DNA of 33,652 bases from Bacillota bacterium (GTDB lineage: Bacteria; Bacillota; Dethiobacteria; Dethiobacterales; Dethiobacteraceae): contig QLUR01000030.1 in NCBI GenBank assembly GCA_018725565.1, forward strand, positions 1 to 33,652. The letters are read 5' to 3'. The position numbers and the translations under genes were made by a program. Below the pieces are notes generated by a model that saw nothing but the letters and a program-made list of their open reading frames with translations, searched no databases and was not told the origin of the DNA. Positions 15,085-25,356 of the stretch are shown here, piece by piece (positions within the stretch are counted from its first letter, which is position 1; every line of letters begins with the position of its first letter).

Positions 15085-15549
15085 TTGAGACAGGGGGCGG
15101 AGACTGTTTTTTATCTCCTTACTTTCCTGGTACTGCTGGCTGACCAGCTGGCCAAACTGCTGATAGTCCGCCTGATGACACTGGGGCAAAGCATTCCGGT
15201 TATCAGGGATGTCTTTCACCTGACGTACGTTCACAATCCGGGGGGAGCTTTCGGGATCCTGGCGTATCGTACCTGGTTTTTTGTGGTGGCGGCGCTGGTG
15301 GTGACCGCGCTGATTCTTGGTTTTTTGCGTCACATCCAGCCTGGGAATACCTGGCTTTCTGTGGCTTTAGCTTTGCAACTGGGCGGTACACTGGGCAATT
15401 TGCTGGACCGGATACGACAGGGATATGTTATAGATTTTTTGGATTTCCGGTTTTGGCCTGTGTTTAACCTTGCTGACACGAGCATCGTAGTCGGCGTTTT
15501 TCTTTTGCTCTGGCAGCTGCCCCGAATATTTAAGAAGAAAGAGGTTTAG
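15085..15549 (+). CDS. lspA: Lipoprotein signal peptidase (signal peptidase II)
   Basis: Integral membrane aspartyl protease that removes signal peptides from prolipoproteins after lipid attachment. The 154-aa product has four hydrophobic segments. The catalytic aspartates are D117 (GYVIDFLDF) and D131 (FNLADTS); the family motifs YVHNPGGAFG and NLLDRIRQG are also present. The TTG start is the only reasonable in-frame start before the conserved LLADQLAKLL. It ends 1 nt before the lgt ATG, so the two lipoprotein-processing genes are coupled. Confidence 0.95.
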   Translation: MRQGAETVFYLLTFLVLLADQLAKLLIVRLMTLGQSIPVIRDVFHLTYVHNPGGAFGILAYRTWFFVVAALVVTALILGFLRHIQPGNTWLSVALALQLGGTLGNLLDRIRQGYVIDFLDFRFWPVFNLADTSIVVGVFLLLWQLPRIFKKKEV

Positions 15550-15550
15550 C

Positions 15551-16290
15551 ATGTTCCCGGTACTTTTCCGTTTCGGCGATATTTCCGTTTACGCTTATGG
15601 AGTTTTACTGGCGCTGGCCTTTGCCGCCGGCATCTTCGGCCTGGCGCGCACTGCCCGCCGGGCCGGATTGCCTGAGGAAAAGATGTTTGATATGTCGCTG
15701 ATGATTATGGTGGCGTCCGTTATCGGCTCAAGACTCCTTTACATCTTGATTGAATGGCCTCTTTTTGTTGCCGATCCGCTGGCTGTATTTGCTGTTCGCA
15801 GCGGCGGCCTTTCTTTTCATGGCGGTCTGGCAGCGGGCGTGCTGACCGGCCTGTGGTATACGCACCGGCACAGACTGCCGCAAGGTAAAATAGCTGACCT
15901 GATTGCACCTTTAGTCGCCCTGGGTTACGCCATAGTGCGCATCGGCTGCCTGTTGAACGGTTGCTGCTTCGGCCGTCCGGCCGCTGTGCCTTGGGCGCTG
16001 CCGGCAGCGTACATGGACCCTACTCTTCGCCATCCTACCCAGTTGTACGCGTCTGCAGCCGCATTCCTGATTTTTATGGTTTTACTGTATCGCAGGAAGC
16101 GCGTTCGTTTTCACGGCCAGCTCTTCTTGGAGTTTGTTGTTTACTACAGTATCTACCGTTTTCTGAGCGAATTTTACCGTGAGACGGACGTTTTTCTCGG
16201 TGCCTTAACACTGGGGCAGGCAGCAAGTCTGGTGGTGGCCGTGGCCTGTTTTGTCGCCATTCGCATCTGGCCGCTTGGACTGAAAAAACG

Positions 16291-16294
<4 letters not shown>
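15551..16294 (+). CDS. lgt: Prolipoprotein diacylglyceryl transferase
   Basis: Membrane enzyme that transfers diacylglycerol from phosphatidylglycerol to the lipobox cysteine, the step before LspA. At 247 aa with about seven hydrophobic segments it is complete. Conserved motifs are SFHGGLAAG, VRIGCLLNGCCFGRP, HPTQLYASA and FLSEFYRETD. The gene ends in a 4-nt GTGA overlap with rluD. An lgt gene placed between lspA and rluD differs from the Bacillus order lspA-ylyB-pyrR. Confidence 0.95.
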
Positions 16295-17791
<1,497 letters not shown>

Positions 17792-17814
17792 CAGGGTGAA
17801 GGAGAAGGGAGACT

Positions 17815-18582
17815 TTGCGTCGGAAATCGGAGCTGGACGGAAAAACATGGCTTAATTACTCCATAAGCGTTTGGGACGATGTCCGTAAAACAGGCAAAGA
17901 GTCGGCAATGGCGCATCCGGCCATTTTCCCCTGCCAGTTGGCTGAAAGGCTGGTCCAAATCTTCAGCAATCCGGGGGAAACTGTGCTGGACCCGTTTTGC
18001 GGAACCGGGAGTACGCTTGTTGCCGCTCAGCGGTTGGGTCGGCGTGTTATCGGCCTGGACATTTCTCCCGATTACCTGAGCCTGGCAGAAAGCCGCCTGC
18101 GCGAAGAGGGAGCGAAAGATTTCACGCTGCTGTTGGCCGATGCGCGGCAACTGGGGGGGGTGCTCCACGAGACGGTTGGTTTTTGCCTTACCTCTCCGCC
18201 TTATTGGAATATCCTGAACCAAAAAAGAACTGCTGACAGACAAGAACCCCGTCACTACGGAAACCTCGGGGAAGACCTGGGACTAATCGGCGACTATCAG
18301 GAATTTCTGGATACGCTGGCCGGTGTTTTTCGCAGCGTTGCGGAACACCTGCGCCCGCGCGGTTACTGTTGTGTTATCGTGATGGACCTTCGTAAAAGGG
18401 ATTGCTTTTACCCCTTGCATTTGGATCTGACTGCATCGCTGGCAAAAGTGGGGTTTACGCTTGATGATATCATTATCTGGAACAGAAAGCAGGAATACAA
18501 CCGTTTGCGACCTTTGGGCTTTCCGCATGTCTTTCGTGTAAACCGGGTTCACGAATATATTCTAATTTTCCAGAAAAGGTAA
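17815..18582 (+). CDS. Orphan DNA methyltransferase (permuted, gamma-like motif order)
   Basis: Site-specific SAM-dependent DNA amino-methyltransferase. A TTG start at 17815 follows GGAGAAGGGAG. The SAM motif DPFCGTGST is at about residues 59-67 and the catalytic SPPYW motif (TSPPYW) at about 126-131. The FxGxG motif therefore precedes the catalytic motif, the order of gamma-class enzymes, although the motif sequences resemble the beta class. It ends with RVNRVHEYILIFQ. At 255 aa it is compact, with little room for a target-recognition domain. No restriction enzyme is adjacent. It starts 23 nt after pyrR and may be co-transcribed. Substrate base is not certain. Confidence 0.85.
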   Translation: MRRKSELDGKTWLNYSISVWDDVRKTGKESAMAHPAIFPCQLAERLVQIFSNPGETVLDPFCGTGSTLVAAQRLGRRVIGLDISPDYLSLAESRLREEGAKDFTLLLADARQLGGVLHETVGFCLTSPPYWNILNQKRTADRQEPRHYGNLGEDLGLIGDYQEFLDTLAGVFRSVAEHLRPRGYCCVIVMDLRKRDCFYPLHLDLTASLAKVGFTLDDIIIWNRKQEYNRLRPLGFPHVFRVNRVHEYILIFQKR

Positions 18583-18689
18583 GTCGGATAATTCCAGCGG
18601 GAACAAGGGAAAAGGCTGGAAAGAGCGAATAAAACAGCAACCGAACAGAGACCTGAGAAAAAATTTATCTGTTCAAGGAGTGATGGCGG

Positions 18690-19475
18690 GTGTCCTTTCA
18701 GGGTCAATTTCTAAAGACGGTGGAGGAATATATCCGTCCCTTGACTTATCCGGTTGCCGTAAAGCTTGTGAAAGAAGGGGAGCCGTTTCCGGAGAAAACC
18801 AGGTTTCCGAGGCAGATGACAGGGTATGGCTGGGCTCTTTGCCAGGGGGTGTCAATGGCGAGGCGTGTGGGATGGAAAATCGGTTTTACGCGTGAGGATC
18901 ACTCCTGTGTTGTAGCGATGATGATATTTGGCTATGAAGCTGTACCGGAGCTGGTTGAAAAAGGGGAGATTGTCTACCCCTATTATGCTGAGACGGCGGA
19001 GGCGGGGAAAAAGACGGAAGCAACCACACCGCGCCTGCCGCTCGACGACATCCGCGGCATAGTGATAGCCCCCGTAAACCGGGCTGATTTTGCGGCTGAT
19101 GTCATTCTGGTCTATGGCAGCCCGGCACAGGTTACCCGGATGGTGCAGGGCGCACTGTACCGGCAGGGCGGAAAGATTGATTCCAGCTTTTCAGGCCGCG
19201 GGGCCTGCGGCAGCGAGATTGTCGTTCCTTACCAAACGCAGGAGTGTAAGGTGATTTTGCCAGGCGGCGGGGAGCGGGTCTTCGCTCATACGGCAGATGA
19301 TGAAATGGTCTTTGCCGTTCCTGCGTGCAGGCTGGAAGACGTAGCGGCCGGGGTGGAGGCTACTCACAAAGGCGGCATAGCCCGCATTCCGACGCCGTTT
19401 CTCGGAATGCGGGCCAAACCGCTTTATCCGGAGAAGTACAGCGAAGTAGCCAGGCTTTTCGGCATGGAGGAGTAG
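18690..19475 (+). CDS. DUF169 family protein
   Basis: A 261-aa cytosolic protein with the pattern of DUF169 (COG2043): YPVAVKLVKEGEPFP near the N-terminus, then MTGYGWALCQGVSMARR, a central FSGRGACGSEIVVPYQT and HTADDEMVFAVPACRLEDVA. The GTG start follows CAAGGAGTGATGGCG. Biochemical function of the family is not established. The neighbouring acyl-CoA ligase starts 48 nt downstream on the same strand, so the two are probably one unit. Confidence 0.85.
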   Translation: MSFQGQFLKTVEEYIRPLTYPVAVKLVKEGEPFPEKTRFPRQMTGYGWALCQGVSMARRVGWKIGFTREDHSCVVAMMIFGYEAVPELVEKGEIVYPYYAETAEAGKKTEATTPRLPLDDIRGIVIAPVNRADFAADVILVYGSPAQVTRMVQGALYRQGGKIDSSFSGRGACGSEIVVPYQTQECKVILPGGGERVFAHTADDEMVFAVPACRLEDVAAGVEATHKGGIARIPTPFLGMRAKPLYPEKYSEVARLFGMEE

Positions 19476-19523
19476 CAATCTTAAACACAAAGACCAGAAG
19501 GGGAAAACGGGGGAAGTGGAAGT

Positions 19524-21218
19524 ATGTCGGAAGTATCGTTTCCCTGGCTGAAAAGTTACCCGAAAGGGGTCAGACCGCATCGGGATTACCCGGTTCAACC
19601 GCTTGGCAGCTTCCTTGAACAGGCGGCGGCCGATTATCCGGAACAAGCAGCATTGCTTTTTTATGGAAAAAAAATTACTTATAAAACACTGTTGCAGAAA
19701 GTAGAACGGTTTGCCGCAGCTCTTGCTTCCCTCGGCATAAAACAGTGTGACCGGGTAGCACTGATTTTACCCAACTGCCCCCAAGCCGTTATTTCTTATT
19801 ATGGTACTCTCCGTCTGGGAGCGGTTGTGGTTCCGGTTAATCCGCTCACTGTGGAGCGCGAACTGATACAGCAACTGTGTGACATTGGCTGCCGGGCAGT
19901 TGTTTGCCTGGATACGCGAATTGAAAAAATAGCCAACTTACGCCGGGAGGCAGCCATTGACTACTATATCGTCACAGGGCTGCAGGAGTATATGCCGTCA
20001 CTGGCTGCTGTCAAATACAGGCAAGTACTACGCCTGCGGGAACGCCTGCCAGCTATGCCGGACGGACCCGGCATCCTCAGCTTTCAGGATTTGCTGGCCC
20101 AAGAGCCGGCTGCTTTGCCTATAGTGTGCATCGATCCCAGGCAGGATCTTGCCGCTTTGCTGTTTACCGGGGGAACAACCGGTACCCCTAAGGCGGCTAT
20201 GTTGACCCACCACAATCTTGTAGCCAACACTCTTCAGATGAAGGAATGGTTTGTCGGCAGCGAGGAGGGCAGGGAAGTATTTTTGGCCGCTTTGCCCTTT
20301 ACTCATGTTTACGGTATGACGGTGGTACTGAATTTCGCAGTCCATTTGGCTGCCACCATAGTGCTGCAGGTGCGCTTTGACGTGATGGAAGCGTTGCGGG
20401 CGATAGAGCGCTATAAAGTCACCATTTTCCCGGGTGCGCCGGCAATGTACGCAGCCGTGAATTCTCACCCGAAAACCCGCTTTTTTGACCTCTCCTCCGT
20501 TCGGGCCTGTATCAGCGGTGCTGCTGCCCTGCCGGCGGAAGTGGCTCTAACGTTTGAACGGCTCACCGGCGGCTCGCTGGTAGAGGGGTATGGTTTGACG
20601 GAGGCTTCGCCGGTGACACACTGCAACCCGTTTTATGGTAAAAGGAAGGTTGGCAGTGTCGGTATCCCGCTCCCGGACACGGAGTGCAAAATTGTTGACC
20701 TGCAGGAAGGCAAAAGAGAAATGCCTGTAGGGGTGGCCGGGGAACTGATCATCCGTGGTCCGCAGGTCATGAAGGGTTACTGGAACAGGCCGGAGGAAAC
20801 GGCCGCCACTCTGCGTGACGGCTGGTTGTATACCGGCGATATTGCCCGTCTGGACAAAGCAGGCTATACTTACATTGTTGACCGGAAAAAGGACCTTGTT
20901 ATTTCTGGAGGTTACAATATTTACCCGCAGGAAGTCGAAGCCGTATTGATGGAATTGCCGCAAGTCTCTGATGTGGCAGTCGTCGGGCTGCCTGACAGCC
21001 AGCGCGGCGAGACGCTGAAAGCCTACCTGGTATTGAAAGAGGGGACAACGATCAGCAAAGAGGAAGTACTGGAGCACTGCCTTGAGCGCCTGACAGTTTA
21101 TAAAGTGCCCCGGCTGTTTGAATTCCGGCGCTTCCTGCCCAAGAACTACGGAGGGAAAACGTTGCGGCACATTCTGATTGAGGAGGAAAAAAACAAGCCG
21201 CCTGACCTTGAGTGCTGA
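19524..21218 (+). CDS. Long-chain fatty-acid/acyl-CoA ligase (AMP-forming)
   Basis: ANL-superfamily adenylate-forming enzyme that activates a carboxylic acid with ATP and joins it to CoA. At 564 aa it is full length. Core motifs are the P-loop-like LLFTGGTTGTPKAAMLTHHN, the YGLTEASPV motif, the hinge region YTGDIARLDKAGY with DRKKDLVISGGYN, and a C-terminal catalytic Lys in GGKTLRH. Sequence resembles FadD/LcfB types. Exact chain length cannot be told from motifs. It lies next to the DUF169 gene. Confidence 0.9.
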   Translation: MSEVSFPWLKSYPKGVRPHRDYPVQPLGSFLEQAAADYPEQAALLFYGKKITYKTLLQKVERFAAALASLGIKQCDRVALILPNCPQAVISYYGTLRLGAVVVPVNPLTVERELIQQLCDIGCRAVVCLDTRIEKIANLRREAAIDYYIVTGLQEYMPSLAAVKYRQVLRLRERLPAMPDGPGILSFQDLLAQEPAALPIVCIDPRQDLAALLFTGGTTGTPKAAMLTHHNLVANTLQMKEWFVGSEEGREVFLAALPFTHVYGMTVVLNFAVHLAATIVLQVRFDVMEALRAIERYKVTIFPGAPAMYAAVNSHPKTRFFDLSSVRACISGAAALPAEVALTFERLTGGSLVEGYGLTEASPVTHCNPFYGKRKVGSVGIPLPDTECKIVDLQEGKREMPVGVAGELIIRGPQVMKGYWNRPEETAATLRDGWLYTGDIARLDKAGYTYIVDRKKDLVISGGYNIYPQEVEAVLMELPQVSDVAVVGLPDSQRGETLKAYLVLKEGTTISKEEVLEHCLERLTVYKVPRLFEFRRFLPKNYGGKTLRHILIEEEKNKPPDLEC

Positions 21219-21289
21219 AAATATCATAATAACGGCCTTGTCGGCAAAAATAAGACTACCCACCTTGTTTGACAGGAAGTGTGGTAGTC

Positions 21290-22003
21290 ATGGAACTCGC
21301 TCTCTTTTATCGAACTATCTTTCTTTACCTGGCAGTTTTAACAGCTACGCGCATCATGGGCAAGCGCGAAGTCGGTCAGTTGTCTGCTTTTGACCTGGTG
21401 GTAGCCATTATGATAGCCGACTTGGCAGCTATGTCGATGGAGCAGATCGACTTGCCGCTTTATCTGGGTCTCATACCAATTTTTACGCTTGTGGCGATGG
21501 AAATCATCTTATCTTGGCTAACATTAAAAAGTCATTCGCTTCGTGGCATAGTGGATGGATTTCCGAGTATCGTCATTGCCAACGGCAAAATTAAGGAAAA
21601 AGAACTGCGCAGGCAGCGCTATAATGTTTCTGATCTGCTTGGCCAACTGCGCGAGAAGGATGTTGCCAACATTGCTGATGTGCAGTATGCGGTGCTGGAA
21701 ACATCAGGTGAGCTGAGTGTTATGCTCAAAGCAGACAAAAGACCGGTAACCCCGGCTGACCTGTCTTTGCCAGTACAGCACGAAGGCTTGCCTACCCCCA
21801 TAATCTTTGATGGCTGTGTCCACAGACAAAACCTGGCGCAACTTAATCTGGACGAGAATTGGTTAAAAGCTGAATTAGAAAAGTATGGTGTAGCCGGCCC
21901 ACAGGACGTTCTTTTTGCCAGTCTTGACTGGCAGGGGAATTTATATGTCAGCGAAAAAGAACACTGTTGCGGCCGCGGACGGAAACAAGATGAATCCATG
22001 TAG
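21290..22003 (+). CDS. DUF421 / YetF-family membrane protein
   Basis: About 237 aa from ATG 21290 (GTG 21281 is an alternative). Three N-terminal hydrophobic segments are followed by a cytoplasmic domain. The family motifs are RIMGKREVGQLSAFDLVVAI, then GIVDGFPSIVIANGKI and RRQRYNVSDLLGQLREK. YetF-type proteins occur widely in spore-formers and have no settled biochemical role. The 3' end overlaps the convergent lipoprotein gene by 56 nt. Confidence 0.9.
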   Translation: MELALFYRTIFLYLAVLTATRIMGKREVGQLSAFDLVVAIMIADLAAMSMEQIDLPLYLGLIPIFTLVAMEIILSWLTLKSHSLRGIVDGFPSIVIANGKIKEKELRRQRYNVSDLLGQLREKDVANIADVQYAVLETSGELSVMLKADKRPVTPADLSLPVQHEGLPTPIIFDGCVHRQNLAQLNLDENWLKAELEKYGVAGPQDVLFASLDWQGNLYVSEKEHCCGRGRKQDESM

Positions 22004-22958
22004 TGCCCGGGGAAAAAACAAGCTCCGAACCGTTAACCGTGTACCTGGTAGGAGCGGCGGCGCTTTTCTTGTTCCAGGTCAGGGGAAAGGACTGACCGCC
22101 TGCGAAATAGTAGCCTTCCCCACGACCGGCCAGTGAAAGATCCAGGCGTTCTGATGCGGTCTCTTCCGGCCTGATATTAACAAACTGGATTACGAGATTC
22201 CTGATAGCCAGCTGGCTGCCGCTGTCATCACGGTGCGGTTTTCCGTTGACAGAGCGCAAGTAAAGGCCGCTTTGCCGGTCAAAAACGTACTCTACAAGCG
22301 CCTCGCCGGAGTAAGCTATTTGTACCTGCGCAGCGCTTTCGCCGCCTATGGGTGCGTTGGGTCCCGTGCTAAAAACCGGCTCACGCTTTTCAGCCGCCGG
22401 AAGTTTGCGCCTTTCTGCCGCTGCCAGGAGACGATCGAGGTCAGTATACAGGTTATATGGTGCCCTTCGTTCACTCCGGCGAAAAAACCCTTGACTGTTA
22501 GTTATCTCGTTAAGATGTGCTACCCGCAGTTCGCGCAAAGCAACCTCTCCCCGCGGAGACGCTCCGCAGTAGGCCAGGATGCCGCCGTGTTCATGAGTTA
22601 GTAGGGCAAAATATGGCCGAACACTGCGTACGGGACCGATTTCCCCGGTAAACCGGTGCCCAAAGACAGCCAGCAGGCGTGTAAGTCCCCCCTCCACCGG
22701 AACTTCGTAAACGAGACAGGCCTGCGGCAAGCCGGACTGAGGCCGCGCCGGAGCGGCGTTATCCAACACTACCAGTAACGGGGAAGCCAGAGCCATTCCT
22801 TCCTGGATGTCTTGCCCGCAGAAACGGCAGGGCTCAGTGGGGGCGACGGCCTTTCCCGGTACTCCGGCGGCGGGGTTTCCCGTTGTTGGTGTGCTGTCTC
22901 TGCCGCAACCCACTGCTATCAGCAACAGAAACAATATGTAGGGAATTGTTTTTTTCAT
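21948..22958 (-). CDS. DUF3048 (YerB-like) lipoprotein
   Basis: A 336-aa predicted lipoprotein. The N-terminal signal KKTIPYILFLLLIAVGC has a lipobox-type AVGC. The DUF3048 domain follows: SGLPQACLVYEVPVEGGLTR, IGPVRSVRPYF, AYCGASPRGEVAL, then APYNLYTD and, in the C-terminal half, YFAGGQSFPLTW. The ATG at 22958 is preceded by GGGAGG on the minus strand. An upstream in-frame TTG at 22961 is less likely. YerB-like proteins are extracytoplasmic with no settled function. The 3' end overlaps the DUF421 gene tail to tail. Confidence 0.88.
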   Translation of the reverse strand: MKKTIPYILFLLLIAVGCGRDSTPTTGNPAAGVPGKAVAPTEPCRFCGQDIQEGMALASPLLVVLDNAAPARPQSGLPQACLVYEVPVEGGLTRLLAVFGHRFTGEIGPVRSVRPYFALLTHEHGGILAYCGASPRGEVALRELRVAHLNEITNSQGFFRRSERRAPYNLYTDLDRLLAAAERRKLPAAEKREPVFSTGPNAPIGGESAAQVQIAYSGEALVEYVFDRQSGLYLRSVNGKPHRDDSGSQLAIRNLVIQFVNIRPEETASERLDLSLAGRGEGYYFAGGQSFPLTWNKKSAAAPTRYTVNGSELVFSPGTTWIHLVSVRGRNSVLFR

Positions 22959-23033
22959 CAACTGTTACCTCCCTGTGCTGCCTCCCTATTATCTCAGGAA
23001 AATACCGTAAGTTTCAGAAACAGGTGAACTGTT

Positions 23034-23588
23034 GTGCAAAAACCGCTGCAATTTGCCCGGGAGTTGGTTTCAGGCGTGCTTGCTCCGGGAGGCTATGCTG
23101 TGGACGCCACCTGCGGCAACGGTTATGACACCGTTTTCTTGGCGGGTCTAGCGGGTCAGTCCGGACGCGTCCTGGCAATGGATGTACAGGAACGGGCGCT
23201 TGAAAATACACGCCAGCGACTGAAGGAAGCAAACCTGGACAGTCGGGTCCGGCTTGTCTTGGCCAGTCACAGCGAGCTTCCAATCTATCTGGAAGGGCAT
23301 CCGGATGCAGCTATGTTTAACCTTGGTTATCTCCCCGGCGGGGACAAAAGCCTGGTAACGCGCCCGGAAACAACTCTGGCAGCACTTGAGGCAGTTCTCC
23401 CGGCGCTGAAAAGGGGAGGACTGGCAACGATAGTGGTCTATACCGGTCATCCCGGTGGAATGGCCGAATATGAGGCTCTGCAGTCCTATACTGCCGCGCT
23501 GCCGCAAGCGAAATACACAGTCCTGGAGTACCGGCTGCTTAACCAGGCAAACAATCCGCCGCTACTTCTGACCGTTTTCCGGACCTGA
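23034..23588 (+). CDS. mnmM: tRNA U34 methyltransferase, MnmM/YtqB family
   Basis: Class I SAM-dependent methyltransferase of 184 aa. The SAM site is VDATCGNGYDTVFLA. The characteristic FNLGYLPGGDKSLVTRPETT and YTGHPGG segments are those of YtqB, recently assigned as MnmM, which completes mnm5(s2)U34 in tRNA of Gram-positive bacteria. The start is GTG 23034. It is divergent from the DUF3048 gene (75-nt gap) and overlaps the convergent iron-sulfur gene by 27 nt. Confidence 0.88.
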   Translation: MQKPLQFARELVSGVLAPGGYAVDATCGNGYDTVFLAGLAGQSGRVLAMDVQERALENTRQRLKEANLDSRVRLVLASHSELPIYLEGHPDAAMFNLGYLPGGDKSLVTRPETTLAALEAVLPALKRGGLATIVVYTGHPGGMAEYEALQSYTAALPQAKYTVLEYRLLNQANNPPLLLTVFRT

Positions 23589-24293
23589 AACGGGCTTGCC
23601 AAAGGGGCAGACGGCCAGGCACAGGCCGCAGATACGCTTGCCGAAGCGGTCCCGCACCTGGTCCAGGTAGCGGTCGCAAAGTTCCGGGACCAGGCGTTCT
23701 CCCAGCGGCATTTCCGGCAGGAACAGCCTTCCTTTAATAGCGCCGGACGGGCAGGCCTGTGTGCAGGCGGTACATTCACGGCAGAGAACCTCCGCAGGCT
23801 TATCAGCCGGCAAAGGGGCGTCGCACAAAACCGTTCCCAGGCGCAGGCGAGGACCATAAGTATTGTTGACGAGGCAGCCGCTTTTACCAATCCAGCCTAG
23901 GCCCGCCAACCTGGCGGCCAGGCGGTGGGGGAAAATGCTCTCCAGCTTGTGTTTTCCGGTACGTTGTGACGAAGGTACCGGAAAAGCGGAAAACCCTTTT
24001 CCCTCCAGGATCGTTGCTAGCTGCAGCGACAGGTCATCTATGCGGGTGTTTACAGCTCTGTAATAGTGCAGATAAGTAAGTGAAGGACCCTCCAACAGCT
24101 CCGCGACAACGGAACGCGGGAAAGGCACCAGGAAAGAAACGGCACGGTTAAACCGGGTAAGGCGTGAATCGGCGTACATCTTCAGCGCCTCCGGAATAAG
24201 AGTCAGGTCTGCGATGCCGGCCTGAGGTGCTCCGCCGGCCTCCAGAAGAGCTATGACTTTTTCTTTTAGTTTCTGCGACTTATCGCTATCCAC
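23562..24293 (-). CDS. QueG-like 4Fe-4S double-cluster protein
   Basis: A 243-aa iron-sulfur protein with an N-terminal region of the epoxyqueuosine reductase (QueG) type, including LGWIGKSGCLVN and YGPRLRLGTVLCD. Two ferredoxin-type cysteine clusters follow: CRECTACTQACP and CGLCLAVCPFG. It is shorter than typical QueG (about 300-380 aa) and lacks the C-terminal repeat region, so it is better called a 4Fe-4S double-cluster protein than QueG itself. The start is GTG at 24293 on the minus strand, with a weak ribosome site. It is divergent from the small ORF and rex. Confidence 0.8.
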   Translation of the reverse strand: MDSDKSQKLKEKVIALLEAGGAPQAGIADLTLIPEALKMYADSRLTRFNRAVSFLVPFPRSVVAELLEGPSLTYLHYYRAVNTRIDDLSLQLATILEGKGFSAFPVPSSQRTGKHKLESIFPHRLAARLAGLGWIGKSGCLVNNTYGPRLRLGTVLCDAPLPADKPAEVLCRECTACTQACPSGAIKGRLFLPEMPLGERLVPELCDRYLDQVRDRFGKRICGLCLAVCPFGKPVSGPENGQK

Positions 24294-24322
24294 AGGTCAC
24301 CAACCCCTACACGAAGGATACC

Positions 24323-24466
24323 ATGTCAAACCGGGGAAAGCAAGAGCTGCAATCAGGTGGTGTGCCGATGCCGGGTGGCAGTGGCGGTACTGTGGCCGGT
24401 GCCGGAACATCCGGAACGGGAAAAGTTAGCGAAGGCAACGCACTCAAGACTGGAAAGAGTTTATGA
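24323..24466 (+). CDS. Small glycine-rich ORF, 47 codons
   Basis: ATG at 24323 behind GAAGGAT at good spacing, 47 aa, rich in Gly, Ser and Thr (MPGGSGGTVAGAGTSGTGK in the middle). It fills part of the 380-nt gap between the QueG-like gene and rex. I recognise no family. The composition could suggest a small spore or cell-surface protein, but no motif supports that. A minus-strand ORF over the same bases lacks a ribosome site. Confidence 0.4.
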   Translation: MSNRGKQELQSGGVPMPGGSGGTVAGAGTSGTGKVSEGNALKTGKSL

Positions 24467-24538
24467 GTGGTACAAGACAAACTCAGACAATTAATCGTCG
24501 TCAAAATACGCAGAAGAGATATTATTATTTGTCTGCCT

Positions 24539-24556
24539 ATGTTATTATATTAACAA
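24539..24556 (+). promoter_or_regulatory. Candidate Rex operator upstream of rex
   Basis: ATGTTATTATATTAACAA matches the Rex-box consensus TTGTTAANNNNTTAACAA at 5 of 7 positions in the left half and 7 of 7 in the right. It lies about 120 nt before the rex start codon, consistent with autoregulation by the NADH/NAD+ ratio. Consensus is from established knowledge; binding is inferred. Confidence 0.45.
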
Positions 24557-24675
24557 GGTCGTTGTTAGACTGACAGATAAGTAAATAAGTGCTGCTGATG
24601 AAAACAAAGTCCCAAATGATATGGAAATCACTGCCAAGTATTCGAAAAAGTACGAAAATTCAGGGAGGAGTAAAT

Positions 24676-25326
24676 GTGACAAAACGGGCGCCAAAGTCGA
24701 TTGTCAAACGTTTGCCAATTTATTTGCGTGTTCTTGACGGCTTAATCAGCCGTGAGGTGGAAATTGTTTCTTCACGCGTCCTCAGCGAAGAAACAGGGTT
24801 TACCGCGGAACAAATACGCAAGGACTTTGCTTATTTTGGTGCTTTTGGAACCCGCGGAACCGGGTATAACACAGAATATCTTCGGAGCAAATTGCTCCGT
24901 ATCATTGGTCTTGACAGGCAGACCAAACTTGTTGTGGTTGGTGCCGGACTGCTTGGAAAAGCTTTAACACGCTACAATATGCTAAAGAACCCGTATGTAG
25001 ACGTGGCGGGTATTTTTGACGCCAATCCGGCAGAAGCCGGCTCGGAGATAGGCAGCCTGAAAATAAGGCCGATGAAGGACATGCCGGCTGTTATCAAGGA
25101 ACAGCAAGTTAAGGTGGCTATGATCAGCGTCCCTGCAGAATCTGCGCAGCAGGTTGTTAACGACCTGGTTGACAACGGCATAACTGCTATCCTCAATTTT
25201 GCGCCAACAAAATTAAAAGTGCCGCAAAATATCCACGTTCATAATGCAGACCTTACTAATGAATTACAAAGCCTTATTTACTATGTGATAGAAGACAAAG
25301 AAGAACTTCGTTCAAATTCAAAGTAG
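24676..25326 (+). CDS. rex: Redox-sensing transcriptional repressor Rex
   Basis: Homodimeric repressor that binds DNA when NADH is low and releases it when NADH rises, controlling fermentation and electron-transfer genes. The GTG at 24676 follows GGGAGGAG and gives 216 aa. An in-frame extension from 24589 is rejected. The N-terminal winged helix (LPIYLRVL; FTAEQIRKDFAYFGAFGTRG) is followed by a Rossmann domain with VVVGAGLLGKAL at 86-97 and a C-terminal helix. It stands upstream of wrbA and a degenerate lactate dehydrogenase gene, a typical Rex target. Confidence 0.95.
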   Translation: MTKRAPKSIVKRLPIYLRVLDGLISREVEIVSSRVLSEETGFTAEQIRKDFAYFGAFGTRGTGYNTEYLRSKLLRIIGLDRQTKLVVVGAGLLGKALTRYNMLKNPYVDVAGIFDANPAEAGSEIGSLKIRPMKDMPAVIKEQQVKVAMISVPAESAQQVVNDLVDNGITAILNFAPTKLKVPQNIHVHNADLTNELQSLIYYVIEDKEELRSNSK

Positions 25327-25356
25327 CGCATCGTTATAAAATAAAGGTTTGACGGC

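Noticed and set aside
14898-15143. ORF before lspA
   Set aside because: It contains the lspA promoter, overlaps lspA out of frame and resembles no protein.
24307-24504. Minus-strand proline-rich ORF
   Set aside because: It has no ribosome site; the plus-strand ORF at 24323 has one and a better start.
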